This document shows, piece after piece, positions 9,762 to 17,198 of a stretch of 64,000 bases of DNA. Within the stretch, counting starts at the first letter, position 1. Each line of letters opens with the position of its first letter. The translations under genes and the position numbers were made by a program. The DNA comes from Paralvinella palmiformis (lineage: Eukaryota > Annelida > Polychaeta > Terebellida > Alvinellidae), in the NCBI GenBank assembly GCA_025642065.1, contig JAODUP010000319.1, positions 124,001 through 188,000 of the forward strand. Direction: 5' to 3'. Under the pieces are notes generated by a model. It was not told the origin of the DNA. It searched no databases and saw only the letters and a list, made by a program, of their open reading frames with translations.

Positions 9762-10353
9762 TTATCAAGCAGGTAATATTACTAGTTTATATTACGCAGT
9801 TCGCTATTGGGGTGAGTATGTAAAAATACTGCGAAATGCGAGAGAGTGCATGGATTGTGATCGCATTATTTTTCCTGGTGTGGGAGAGGCAAAATCAGTT
9901 ATGATGGTGCTCGCACAACTGCATTTTGATGAAGCATTACAACGGTTTGTGGAAGCGCAACGACCTTTATTAGGTGTATGTATTGGTGCCCATGTGGTAT
10001 TATCTTCTTCGGAAGAAGGGAATACAGCTTGTTTAAATCTTGTGCCAGGGCAAGTAAGGTTGCTTCCAGTAAAAAAGGGAGCAAAAGTTCCCCATATGGG
10101 GTGGAATAATCTTTCTCGTCCATCAGATTCATTTTTGTTTTCTTCTGTTCCAGAAGAAGCAGCGATGTATTTTGCACATTCTTACTATCCTGAGGTGACA
10201 GATAAGGTAAATATATTGAGTTATACAGAGCATAGTGTTTTGTTTCCTTCTTCCTACGTATTTGAGTCTGTGGTAGGAGTACAATTTCATCCTGAGAAGT
10301 CAGGTATGTATGGATTATATGTTATAAGAAACTTTTTATACTGGAGTCCTTAA
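9742..10353 (+). CDS. hisH: Imidazole glycerol phosphate synthase, glutaminase subunit HisH
   Basis: Hydrolyses glutamine and passes ammonia to HisF in histidine synthesis. The 203-residue class I amidotransferase has the nucleophile elbow G-V-C-I-G with Cys80, and the His/Glu pair in QFHPEKSG near residue 180. The elbow reads GVCIGAHVV where GICLGMQ is usual, a mild divergence. It begins within the end of the lipoprotein gene and its stop touches the hisF start at 10353, matching the obligate partnership. No other his genes occur in the window, so the rest of the pathway must lie elsewhere if it is complete. Confidence 0.93.
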   Translation: MILGIIDYQAGNITSLYYAVRYWGEYVKILRNARECMDCDRIIFPGVGEAKSVMMVLAQLHFDEALQRFVEAQRPLLGVCIGAHVVLSSSEEGNTACLNLVPGQVRLLPVKKGAKVPHMGWNNLSRPSDSFLFSSVPEEAAMYFAHSYYPEVTDKVNILSYTEHSVLFPSSYVFESVVGVQFHPEKSGMYGLYVIRNFLYWSP

Positions 10354-11120
10354 TGGTATTAAAAAGAATTATTGTGTGCTTGGATGTAAGAGACGGAAGA
10401 ACCACAAAAGGGGTGCGATTTCAATCTAATAAAGATGTGGGAGATCCAGTAGAGATGGCACGGCGTTATTACGAGGAAGGTATTGATGAGATAGTTTTCT
10501 ATGACATTACTGCTTCTTGTGAAAGGCGTTCTATTATATTGGAGGTAGTGAAAGAAGTTTCCAAAAATATTTTTATTCCTATTACAGTTGGTGGAGGTAT
10601 TAAAAATCTGAGCGAAATAAGAGCTATTCTTCTTGCGGGGGTGGAAAAGGTAAGCCTGAATAGCCAGGCGGTTTGCAATCCACATATTATAGAAGAAGCG
10701 GCAAGGCGCTTTGGTAATCAGTGTATCGTGGTAGGTATGGATGTACAGAAAGACATTCATATGCCGAGCGAGTATCGTGTGTTTATTAATGGTGGTCGTA
10801 CAAGAACTGATATTGATGCGTTGGAATGGGCCAAAAAAGTAGAATCCTTGGGAGCAGGTGAAATTGTTCTCAATAGTATGGACATGGATGGTACTCAGGA
10901 AGGGTATGAAATAGATTTAACGCAGTTGATATCTGATTCGCTTCATATCCCAGTTGTTGCTTCGGGAGGAGCTGGGAAAAAGGAGCATATATATGACATC
11001 TTTAAGAAAGGACATGCAGATGCAGCATTGTTAGCTTCTGTCTTACATTATGGATTAATGACTGTTAATAGCATAAAAAGCTACTTATACCAGGAAGAAA
11101 TCCCTATACGAGTTTTATAA
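10353..11120 (+). CDS. hisF: Imidazole glycerol phosphate synthase, cyclase subunit HisF
   Basis: Uses HisH-derived ammonia to convert PRFAR to imidazole glycerol phosphate and AICAR. The 255-residue beta-alpha barrel is full length. Both catalytic aspartates fall at their standard numbers: Asp11 in [12 protein letters not shown] and Asp130 in VVGMDVQ. Phosphate-binding loops VGGGI (79-83) and VASGGAG are intact, and YDITAS matches the family. These true-HisF residues argue against one of the HisF-like proteins of nonulosonic-sugar pathways. It is the last gene of the plus-strand run; the next gene converges only 3 bases away. Confidence 0.96.
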   Translation: MVLKRIIVCLDVRDGRTTKGVRFQSNKDVGDPVEMARRYYEEGIDEIVFYDITASCERRSIILEVVKEVSKNIFIPITVGGGIKNLSEIRAILLAGVEKVSLNSQAVCNPHIIEEAARRFGNQCIVVGMDVQKDIHMPSEYRVFINGGRTRTDIDALEWAKKVESLGAGEIVLNSMDMDGTQEGYEIDLTQLISDSLHIPVVASGGAGKKEHIYDIFKKGHADAALLASVLHYGLMTVNSIKSYLYQEEIPIRVL

Positions 11121-11123
11121 TAT

Positions 11124-12509
11124 TTAGATTATACTTTGCAATGTGTATTCTATACCTTGTGTATTTAATAGAGTAAGAAGATTCATAGTTTCTTTTTGAA
11201 GACTGGCATGGAGAAACTGAGGAGAGTGTTGCTGTGCAAGGCGGGTGCAGAAATAATGAACGAGTTCTTTTTTGTTATATTGCGCTATCGGATACTCATA
11301 AGATATATATTTACTTTTTTCTTGGATAAGTTGTATCCAAGTGGCCAATATAAATGCCAGGGGTGTAAGTGATGCAATATTATTTTGTAGTACATGTAAC
11401 AGAGTTGCTCCAAAACGAATAGATATTTTTATCTCTGCATCCTTTGCTATAGTACTGAGCGCGTGTGAAAGCGCAGGATTATGTAAGCGTGCAAATAACT
11501 CATGAAGATATGTATCCACATTAATAAGCGAAAGGTCGTTCAGTGTGGGAAGGATAAGTTTTTTTGCCAGGATATGTACGAATCGGTTCAGTAGTACATT
11601 TTGTAAAGCTTCTTTTACATCAGTGTGTCCGTATAATAATCCAGATAAAGCAAGAGCAAGGTGAATAGCATTAAACACACGGAGCTTTAAAGCGTAATAT
11701 GGCATAAGATTGGATGTAAATAAGACACCACTTTCTTCAAAATTAGGGCGGAGAGAAGAAAACGTATCTTCCATTATCCATGTTCGATGAGATTCAGTAA
11801 ATACAGAGAGAAAATCATGTGCACCTGCAAGTATTGATGTAATGTACTCTGTTTCAGTTTTCTGTTGCTGGGGAACTATTCGATCTACTACAGTATTAGG
11901 AATTGCAACATTTCTTTCAATCCAATGTACAAGACCGATGTCTTTTTCTTCTGCAGTCTCGAGAATCAAAGATCTTAAAGTGTTTCCATTTTGGGGAATA
12001 TTGTCACAGCTTATAATTGTGGGAGGATGCTGATTTTTCTTTTTTCGTAAGGCCAGTATATCGACAAGAAAACGCAATGGATGAAAAGTATTAGTTGGTA
12101 TTGTGTATGCTTTCTCTGTAATTGTTAACGTAATAATGTGTATGGCACTATGTGCACTATACTGTAATATTTTGTGATACTGTGTTTGTGCAAATAATAG
12201 CATTTTTAATGCTCCTATAATACGTGTATGTTTTCCATTAGGTGAACATTCTGTTAGAGTGTACAAACCATTTTGTTTTCTTGCATACTGTGCTTTTTGT
12301 GGATCTTGAAAATTAACACCCAAAATTCCCCAGTTTATTTCTCCTCGTTCTAAGGCATCTTCAAAATATGATGCTTGATGTGCACGATGAAAGCGGCCAG
12401 GCCCCAAGTGAATGACACCAACTTTGACAGACTTTCTATTATATTTAAAATAAGGTACATTGCTATGCAAAAGAGTCTTTGTATTGAGCATACTTGTGTT
12501 GTGCTTCAT
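11124..12509 (-). CDS. Mannitol dehydrogenase-family oxidoreductase
   Basis: A 461-residue long-chain polyol dehydrogenase. The NAD(P) motif region reads GVIHLGPGRFHRAHQASYFE near the N-terminus, matching the family's G-x-G-x-F-H-R-A-H-Q. The C-terminal catalytic segment LKLRVFNAIHLALA keeps the Lys, Asn and His of the family's K-x-x-x-x-N-x-x-H. Members include mannitol 2-dehydrogenase, fructuronate reductase and arabinitol dehydrogenase, interconverting a sugar alcohol and a keto sugar with NAD(H); sequence alone does not fix the substrate here. It stands alone on the minus strand between hisF and the fmdB-like gene with no sugar transporter beside it. Confidence 0.85.
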   Translation of the reverse strand: MKHNTSMLNTKTLLHSNVPYFKYNRKSVKVGVIHLGPGRFHRAHQASYFEDALERGEINWGILGVNFQDPQKAQYARKQNGLYTLTECSPNGKHTRIIGALKMLLFAQTQYHKILQYSAHSAIHIITLTITEKAYTIPTNTFHPLRFLVDILALRKKKNQHPPTIISCDNIPQNGNTLRSLILETAEEKDIGLVHWIERNVAIPNTVVDRIVPQQQKTETEYITSILAGAHDFLSVFTESHRTWIMEDTFSSLRPNFEESGVLFTSNLMPYYALKLRVFNAIHLALALSGLLYGHTDVKEALQNVLLNRFVHILAKKLILPTLNDLSLINVDTYLHELFARLHNPALSHALSTIAKDAEIKISIRFGATLLHVLQNNIASLTPLAFILATWIQLIQEKSKYISYEYPIAQYNKKELVHYFCTRLAQQHSPQFLHASLQKETMNLLTLLNTQGIEYTLQSII

Positions 12510-12578
12510 AGTTTGATACTGTACTACTATGGTATATGAATATGTATATTACTTATAGATCAGGTAAGGAAAGAAGTT

Positions 12579-12869
12579 ATGCCAACATATGAATACGAAT
12601 GTAATGATTGTAAAAGAATAACAGAAGTTTTCCATGGAATATTTGAACAGCCTTCTGTGGTCTGTGAACACTGTAAAAGTCGTTCGCTGATCAAACTTAT
12701 TGGTGCAGGTACTGGCGTGGTATTCAAAGGAAAAGGTTTTTATCGAACGGATTCAAGAAGGCAGATGAGATCGAATACCCAGAACAGTGGGCAAAAGGAT
12801 AGCACATGTACTTGTAGAACTGAAAAGGGTTCATGTGCACAAAAAAGTTCTACTTCTCCTGGAGATTAG
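12579..12869 (+). CDS. FmdB-family zinc-ribbon protein
   Basis: A 96-residue protein beginning MPTYEYECNDCKRITEVFH, the classic opening of the FmdB/CxxC zinc-ribbon family, with a second CxxC (VCEHCKS) making four zinc ligands. The segment VVFKGKGFYRTDSR is also typical. The C-terminal tail is Ser/Thr/Cys-rich and low complexity. The family is named from a putative regulator of formamidase but its general role is unresolved; nucleic-acid binding is a guess. A good ribbon-binding site (AAGGAAAG) precedes the start as the ribosome-binding site. It ends 6 bases before the aroB frame. Confidence 0.88.
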   Translation: MPTYEYECNDCKRITEVFHGIFEQPSVVCEHCKSRSLIKLIGAGTGVVFKGKGFYRTDSRRQMRSNTQNSGQKDSTCTCRTEKGSCAQKSSTSPGD

Positions 12870-12875
12870 TGTTTT

Positions 12876-13892
12876 TTGTGTGCATACGGTCGAAGTCAGC
12901 AGTTTTTTTTTAAAAGCAAGTGCTGTGAAGTAATATATCAGCAAGATCCGCCAACCGATGATCATGTTTTTTTTATAGTTGATAGAAATGTTGCGTGGTC
13001 TAGAAATTCTACCTTGTTTCTTTCAGCAGGCGAACATATAAAACATTTCTCTTGTTTGAAGGAAATTCTTAACTACCTCTATGTAAAAGAAGCAGATCGA
13101 GGAACTATTCTTTGTGTTGTGGGGGGGGGGTCACTTTGTGATATAGGTGCTTTTGCCGCAAGTATTTATTTGCGGGGATTATCACTGATGCTTGTTCCTA
13201 CCACATTATTGGCGATGGTTGATGCTGCAATAGGTGGAAAGACAGGAATTAATTTTAAGAGTGGGAAAAACATCATAGGATCATTTTATCCTGCCAATAA
13301 GGTATACATTTGCATGAAATTCCTTGATACTCTATCCGATCAAGAATTTAAAAACGGACTGGCTGAGCTGATAAAAACAGCTATGATAGGTGATGCTATA
13401 TTGTTTACCATTTTACGTGAGAGAATACATGATATTCTTCATAAAGATCTAAATATACTTTTAGATATTATTCAGCGGGCAATAACAGTAAAGGGAAAGA
13501 TTGTAGAACAGGATCTTTATGAGAGCGAAGGAGTGCGAGAACATTTGAATCTTGGGCATACTTTTGCGCATGCATTAGAATCGGTATCAGATTTTTCATA
13601 TTCACATGGTGATGCGGTGGCATGGGGTATAAATGCAGCATTGCATGTTGGCAGATATCTTGGAATAAGCGATGCAACATATGCTTGTGAAGTACAAGAA
13701 CTTCTTTCTTCGTATGGATATCGTTTAAAAGTACCATATAAACCAGAACTATTAGTGAATGCTATGCGATATGATAAAAAAAGAACAAGAGATCATTTAC
13801 GTTTTGTATTGCAAGAGAACGCTCAACGTACTATAGTCCAGAGTGTGGACAGGCGATGTATTCGTGAGGTGCTAGAGTACCTTGTTTTATGA
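12876..13892 (+). CDS. aroB: 3-dehydroquinate synthase
   Basis: Converts DAHP to 3-dehydroquinate, the second shikimate step. The 338-residue frame carries the NAD-binding G-G-G-S-L-C-D-I-G-A-F-A-A-S, PTTLLAMVDAAIGGKTGIN, the zinc-binding Glu in GLAELIKTA, and zinc His residues in NLGHTFAHALE and SHGDAVAWG. The start is uncertain: the only in-frame choice after the upstream stop is TTG at 12876. The first 260 bases carry T9 (12903-12911), T8 (12967-12974) and G10 (13121-13130), and the G10 encodes the GGG motif. As it stands the frame is intact. It overlaps the helicase gene on the other strand by 6 bases. Confidence 0.92.
   Translation: MCAYGRSQQFFFKSKCCEVIYQQDPPTDDHVFFIVDRNVAWSRNSTLFLSAGEHIKHFSCLKEILNYLYVKEADRGTILCVVGGGSLCDIGAFAASIYLRGLSLMLVPTTLLAMVDAAIGGKTGINFKSGKNIIGSFYPANKVYICMKFLDTLSDQEFKNGLAELIKTAMIGDAILFTILRERIHDILHKDLNILLDIIQRAITVKGKIVEQDLYESEGVREHLNLGHTFAHALESVSDFSYSHGDAVAWGINAALHVGRYLGISDATYACEVQELLSSYGYRLKVPYKPELLVNAMRYDKKRTRDHLRFVLQENAQRTIVQSVDRRCIREVLEYLVL
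13121..13130 (+). repeat. Homopolymeric G10 tract inside aroB
   Basis: Ten consecutive G bases encode the glycines of the AroB NAD-binding motif. A gain or loss of one base would frameshift the enzyme about a quarter of the way in. Tracts of this length are known slippage sites in treponemes and other bacteria. The present length keeps the frame open. Confidence 0.9.
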
Positions 13893-15821
13893 TCGGTTGG
13901 GGGGGTGCTTATAGTTTTTGTTTCTTTTTTCTTTCCTTGTACGAATGTTTTTACCTGCTTTTAGCTGAGATAGCAATAAGTGATTAATTTCTTTGATCCA
14001 CTCTTTGTGTACTGTTCCCACGGAACGAGCGTAGGTTCTTGTTGTTTTTGTGATTTCTCCAGCTACAATAAATTGAGGCGATTTTCCCCATAAAACAGAT
14101 CCTGGGTGGATATAGATATTGGTATTACTGGAGTTGTGATAACTCGTTGTTTTGCGTAGCGCATAAATATTATCTATTAGTCCATGCATCATACAATGCA
14201 TAAGTTTATGATAAGATGTTTTTATTTCTAAGACAGAGACTTGCAAAGTATTACAAATATTTTTTAATTGTTCATATACGTTTATTATTTCATTCATTAT
14301 TTGTTCATCAAGAAAATGTTTTTGGCAAAAGATTTTTGAATCTTTAGTGTTACGAAAACGGTGAAATAATGTAATCCATGTGGTAAAGTCACCTTGTGGC
14401 GAGGAAAATATTGAGTGAGCGATGCGAGCCTCTCGTTCTTGATCAAGAGGTAGTAAAAATGGTTGTTGAGAGGTTAAGAAAGAAGTTACGATAAGTATAC
14501 CGTGGAGTACTTCGGGATATTGAATCATGGAAGTCACCACAATTTTTGAATGATAAGGCGAGAGAGGGAACTCGAGCATTAATTTTCCAAGAGAAGTAAG
14601 ATATCTGTTGTCATCGAGGGCGTGTATTTTCTTTAAGTACTTGACTGCAGAAATAATATCAGGTTTATGGGGGGCAGAGATAAAATCGAAAGTCTCAAAA
14701 TCTTGGATGCTGATATCAGCCATACGTAAGACAACTTCAGCCAAGTCGCTACGCTTTATTTCTTCGAGCGTATACCGAGGACGTTGCATATAATCTTTCT
14801 CAGAAAATAAATGTACACAGTATCCTTTTTGTGTTCTTCCGGCTCTTCCTTTGCGTTGATCAGCCGAGGCTTGTGATATGCTAGATGTCAAGAGTGTAGA
14901 TGTATGTTTTTTGCCATCATAAAAATTTAGCTTTACTATTCCCGAATCAATGACATGTACAATTCCTTCAATCGTAATGCTGGTTTCAGCAATATTGGTG
15001 GTAAGAATGATTTTTGTTTTGTTTTTTTCTGTGGGAAGAAAAACAGCTTTTTGTTCTTCATTTCGCATTCTGGCGTACAGTAATTGTACTTGGAGATGTT
15101 TATAATATTTTTTTGAACGTAAAGCATTTGCACATGCTTTTATTTCTTGTTCTCCTGGTAGGAATACAAGAATATCTCCAGGTTTTTTGTAGTAACAATC
15201 TGCAATATTTTTTGTCACATGTTCGACCAGTTCTGCAGTGTTGGAAAGTGTTACATTTCGAAATGTTCTTTCTACGGGGAATGATTTTGCCTTAATATAA
15301 ACTATTGGGCATTTATCGAAGTAATCAGAAAAAATTTGTGCATTGATCGTTGCCGAAGAGATAATGATTTTAAGATCGGGACGTCTGGATAGCAGACGTT
15401 TCAATAAACCTAGAATAAAATCTATAGTGGTACTTCTTTCATGGGCCTCATCTATCATAATTACTGCATACGTGCTCAACAAGGGATCATGTTTAATTTC
15501 TTGTAACAAAGTTCCATCTGTCATAACTTTGATGCGGGTTTGTGCTGTGGTATTATCTTCAAAGCGTATTTTATGGGCTACATATTGCGGATTCTTGTTA
15601 GGTATGTGGTTGTGTATATATTGAGCAATACTAATGGCAGCTATTCTTCTCGGTTGAGTAATACCTATTATTCCTTTTTGTGTAAATCCAGCATTATAAA
15701 GAATAATAGGTAATTGCGTTGTTTTTCCCGAACCTGTAGGGCTTTCGACTACAATAACTTGACTCTTTCTCAAAAGTTTTAAGATACGGTGTCTATGTTG
15801 ATAAACAGGGAGTTTTTGCAT
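13887..15821 (-). CDS. hrpA: DEAH-box RNA helicase, HrpA/HrpB type
   Basis: ATP-dependent RNA helicase. The 644-residue protein has motif I SPTGSGKTTQ (27-36), motif II DEAH (124-127), motif III SAT, motif V LTTNIAETSITI and motif VI QRKGRAGRTQKGYC. The winged-helix, ratchet and OB-fold parts follow in its second half. It is much shorter than E. coli HrpA (about 1300 residues) and lacks the long C-terminal extension, so it is a compact member whose HrpA or HrpB assignment is loose. The very C-terminus is strongly basic. It lies 12 bases downstream of hisS on the same strand and overlaps the aroB 3' end. Confidence 0.88.
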   Translation of the reverse strand: MQKLPVYQHRHRILKLLRKSQVIVVESPTGSGKTTQLPIILYNAGFTQKGIIGITQPRRIAAISIAQYIHNHIPNKNPQYVAHKIRFEDNTTAQTRIKVMTDGTLLQEIKHDPLLSTYAVIMIDEAHERSTTIDFILGLLKRLLSRRPDLKIIISSATINAQIFSDYFDKCPIVYIKAKSFPVERTFRNVTLSNTAELVEHVTKNIADCYYKKPGDILVFLPGEQEIKACANALRSKKYYKHLQVQLLYARMRNEEQKAVFLPTEKNKTKIILTTNIAETSITIEGIVHVIDSGIVKLNFYDGKKHTSTLLTSSISQASADQRKGRAGRTQKGYCVHLFSEKDYMQRPRYTLEEIKRSDLAEVVLRMADISIQDFETFDFISAPHKPDIISAVKYLKKIHALDDNRYLTSLGKLMLEFPLSPYHSKIVVTSMIQYPEVLHGILIVTSFLTSQQPFLLPLDQEREARIAHSIFSSPQGDFTTWITLFHRFRNTKDSKIFCQKHFLDEQIMNEIINVYEQLKNICNTLQVSVLEIKTSYHKLMHCMMHGLIDNIYALRKTTSYHNSSNTNIYIHPGSVLWGKSPQFIVAGEITKTTRTYARSVGTVHKEWIKEINHLLLSQLKAGKNIRTRKEKRNKNYKHPPNRS

Positions 15822-15833
15822 GATTGGTATTCC

Positions 15834-17105
15834 TTAGTATAGCAAATGGGAAAGAGCTTCCCATGTATGAGGACCTGTATTTTCCTTTTTCTGAATATTT
15901 CGCAACATAAGGGTGTGGGATTCAATTTCACGTGAACCGCAGATCACACCATATGAAATTTTTTTCTTTTCTGCGTATTGTAATTGTTTTGCGAGTTTAC
16001 GCACGTCAGGAAATATTTCGACGGTGTATTGTTTTTCCCTTAAATGAGCAGCAAGTTGATAATAATAGGAAAGGAAGTCTTCGCCTAGATTTAATATTAG
16101 TATACTTATTTTTGTTTTTACTGCTGATGTATGAGTGCATGCAAGAACTCTATCAATGCCGATAGATCCTCCCACACAGGGAAGTTTTCTGTGTGTATAT
16201 ACACTGGTAAGTGAATCGTACCGTCCTCCAGAACATAATGCTCCTGTTTCATCTTCTTCTATGAGAAAGCATTCAAATACCATACCAGTATAATAATCGA
16301 GACCCCTGACAATAGTGGGATCAAAAATAAAAGATACATAGGATCCCATATGGGAGGACATTGCTTGCAAGTTTCGAAAGTATGTAGCAAGGTTATTAAT
16401 GGTAAGCGATTTTATCGATTCTATTTCTTGAATAAGATCTTCATTGCGTAATTTTAAGAAAAAAAGCAAGAAAGTGAGTATCTCATGATCTAATGTGTTT
16501 TCCATGGATTTCTTAAATATATCTAGTCCAGTTTTATGTATTTTATCTATGGCACGAAAAATTTGTGTATATTTTGTTTGTGGAACACAATACATTTGAA
16601 GAATTTCCTCTATTAATTTTTTGTGAGATATATGTATTGCTATTGATCCAGTTTGCAGAACATGTAAAGTACTTGCAGCAACCATGAGAATCTCAAGGTC
16701 CGTTGTAAAAGAAGAAGATCCAACAACATCAAAATCACACTGAATAAACTCTCGGTATCTTCCTCTTTGTGTGTTTTCTCCTCTGAATACTTTTCCTATA
16801 TGGAATCGTCGAAAGGGGAAAATCAATTGATGACTATGCATAGAGAGAAAGCGAGCGAATGGAACAGTAAGATCAAATCGTAAGGCAAGATCTCTACCTC
16901 CATTATCTTGGAATCGATACATTTGTTTTTCGGTCTCACCACCGCTTTTACCAAGTAGTATGTGGGAATATTCAAGTATTGGAGTATCAATAGGAAGATA
17001 GCCATATGACTGGAAGACTTGCTGAGACTCTGCAATCATATTATTACGCAATAAGGCTTCCTCGGGGAGCATATCTCGAAATCCTTTTGGTATACGAATG
17101 TCCAT
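15834..17105 (-). CDS. hisS: Histidyl-tRNA synthetase
   Basis: Charges tRNA-His. The 423-residue class II synthetase begins IPKGFRDMLPEEALLRN, has motif 2 as FRGENTQRGRYREFIQCDFD, the His-A loop RGLDYYTGMVFE, and motif 3 GGRYDSL with GGSIGIDRVL. The anticodon-binding domain follows from about residue 330. It is transcribed toward the DEAH helicase and is probably co-transcribed with it. It has no strong ribosome-binding site; its upstream region is short and shared with the divergently oriented PKD lipoprotein gene. Confidence 0.96.
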   Translation of the reverse strand: MDIRIPKGFRDMLPEEALLRNNMIAESQQVFQSYGYLPIDTPILEYSHILLGKSGGETEKQMYRFQDNGGRDLALRFDLTVPFARFLSMHSHQLIFPFRRFHIGKVFRGENTQRGRYREFIQCDFDVVGSSSFTTDLEILMVAASTLHVLQTGSIAIHISHKKLIEEILQMYCVPQTKYTQIFRAIDKIHKTGLDIFKKSMENTLDHEILTFLLFFLKLRNEDLIQEIESIKSLTINNLATYFRNLQAMSSHMGSYVSFIFDPTIVRGLDYYTGMVFECFLIEEDETGALCSGGRYDSLTSVYTHRKLPCVGGSIGIDRVLACTHTSAVKTKISILILNLGEDFLSYYYQLAAHLREKQYTVEIFPDVRKLAKQLQYAEKKKISYGVICGSREIESHTLMLRNIQKKENTGPHTWEALSHLLY

Positions 17106-17157
17106 ACACAGTATGGTATCTTATTTAGGTATTTTCGTCGAACATGTAACGATTTGT

Positions 17158-17185
17158 TTGCCATTGCATTAAATATATATATTAT
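17158..17185 (+). promoter_or_regulatory. Predicted promoter for the PKD/beta-helix lipoprotein gene
   Basis: TTGCCA (17158-17163), 16-base spacer, TATTAT (17180-17185). The predicted transcript start falls around 17192, only about 7 bases before the ATG at 17199. This would place the alternative TTG start at 17154 outside the mRNA. No ribosome-binding site is visible. Confidence 0.4.
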
Positions 17186-17198
17186 ATATATTTTCTCT

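Noticed and set aside
10353..11120. HisF-like enzyme of nonulosonic-sugar synthesis rather than histidine synthesis
   Set aside because: Asp11, Asp130 and the typical phosphate loops are all at true-HisF positions, and HisH is adjacent.
12878..12911. GTG at 12878 as the aroB start
   Set aside because: It is in another frame and meets a stop right after the T9 tract; only a slipped tract would make it work.
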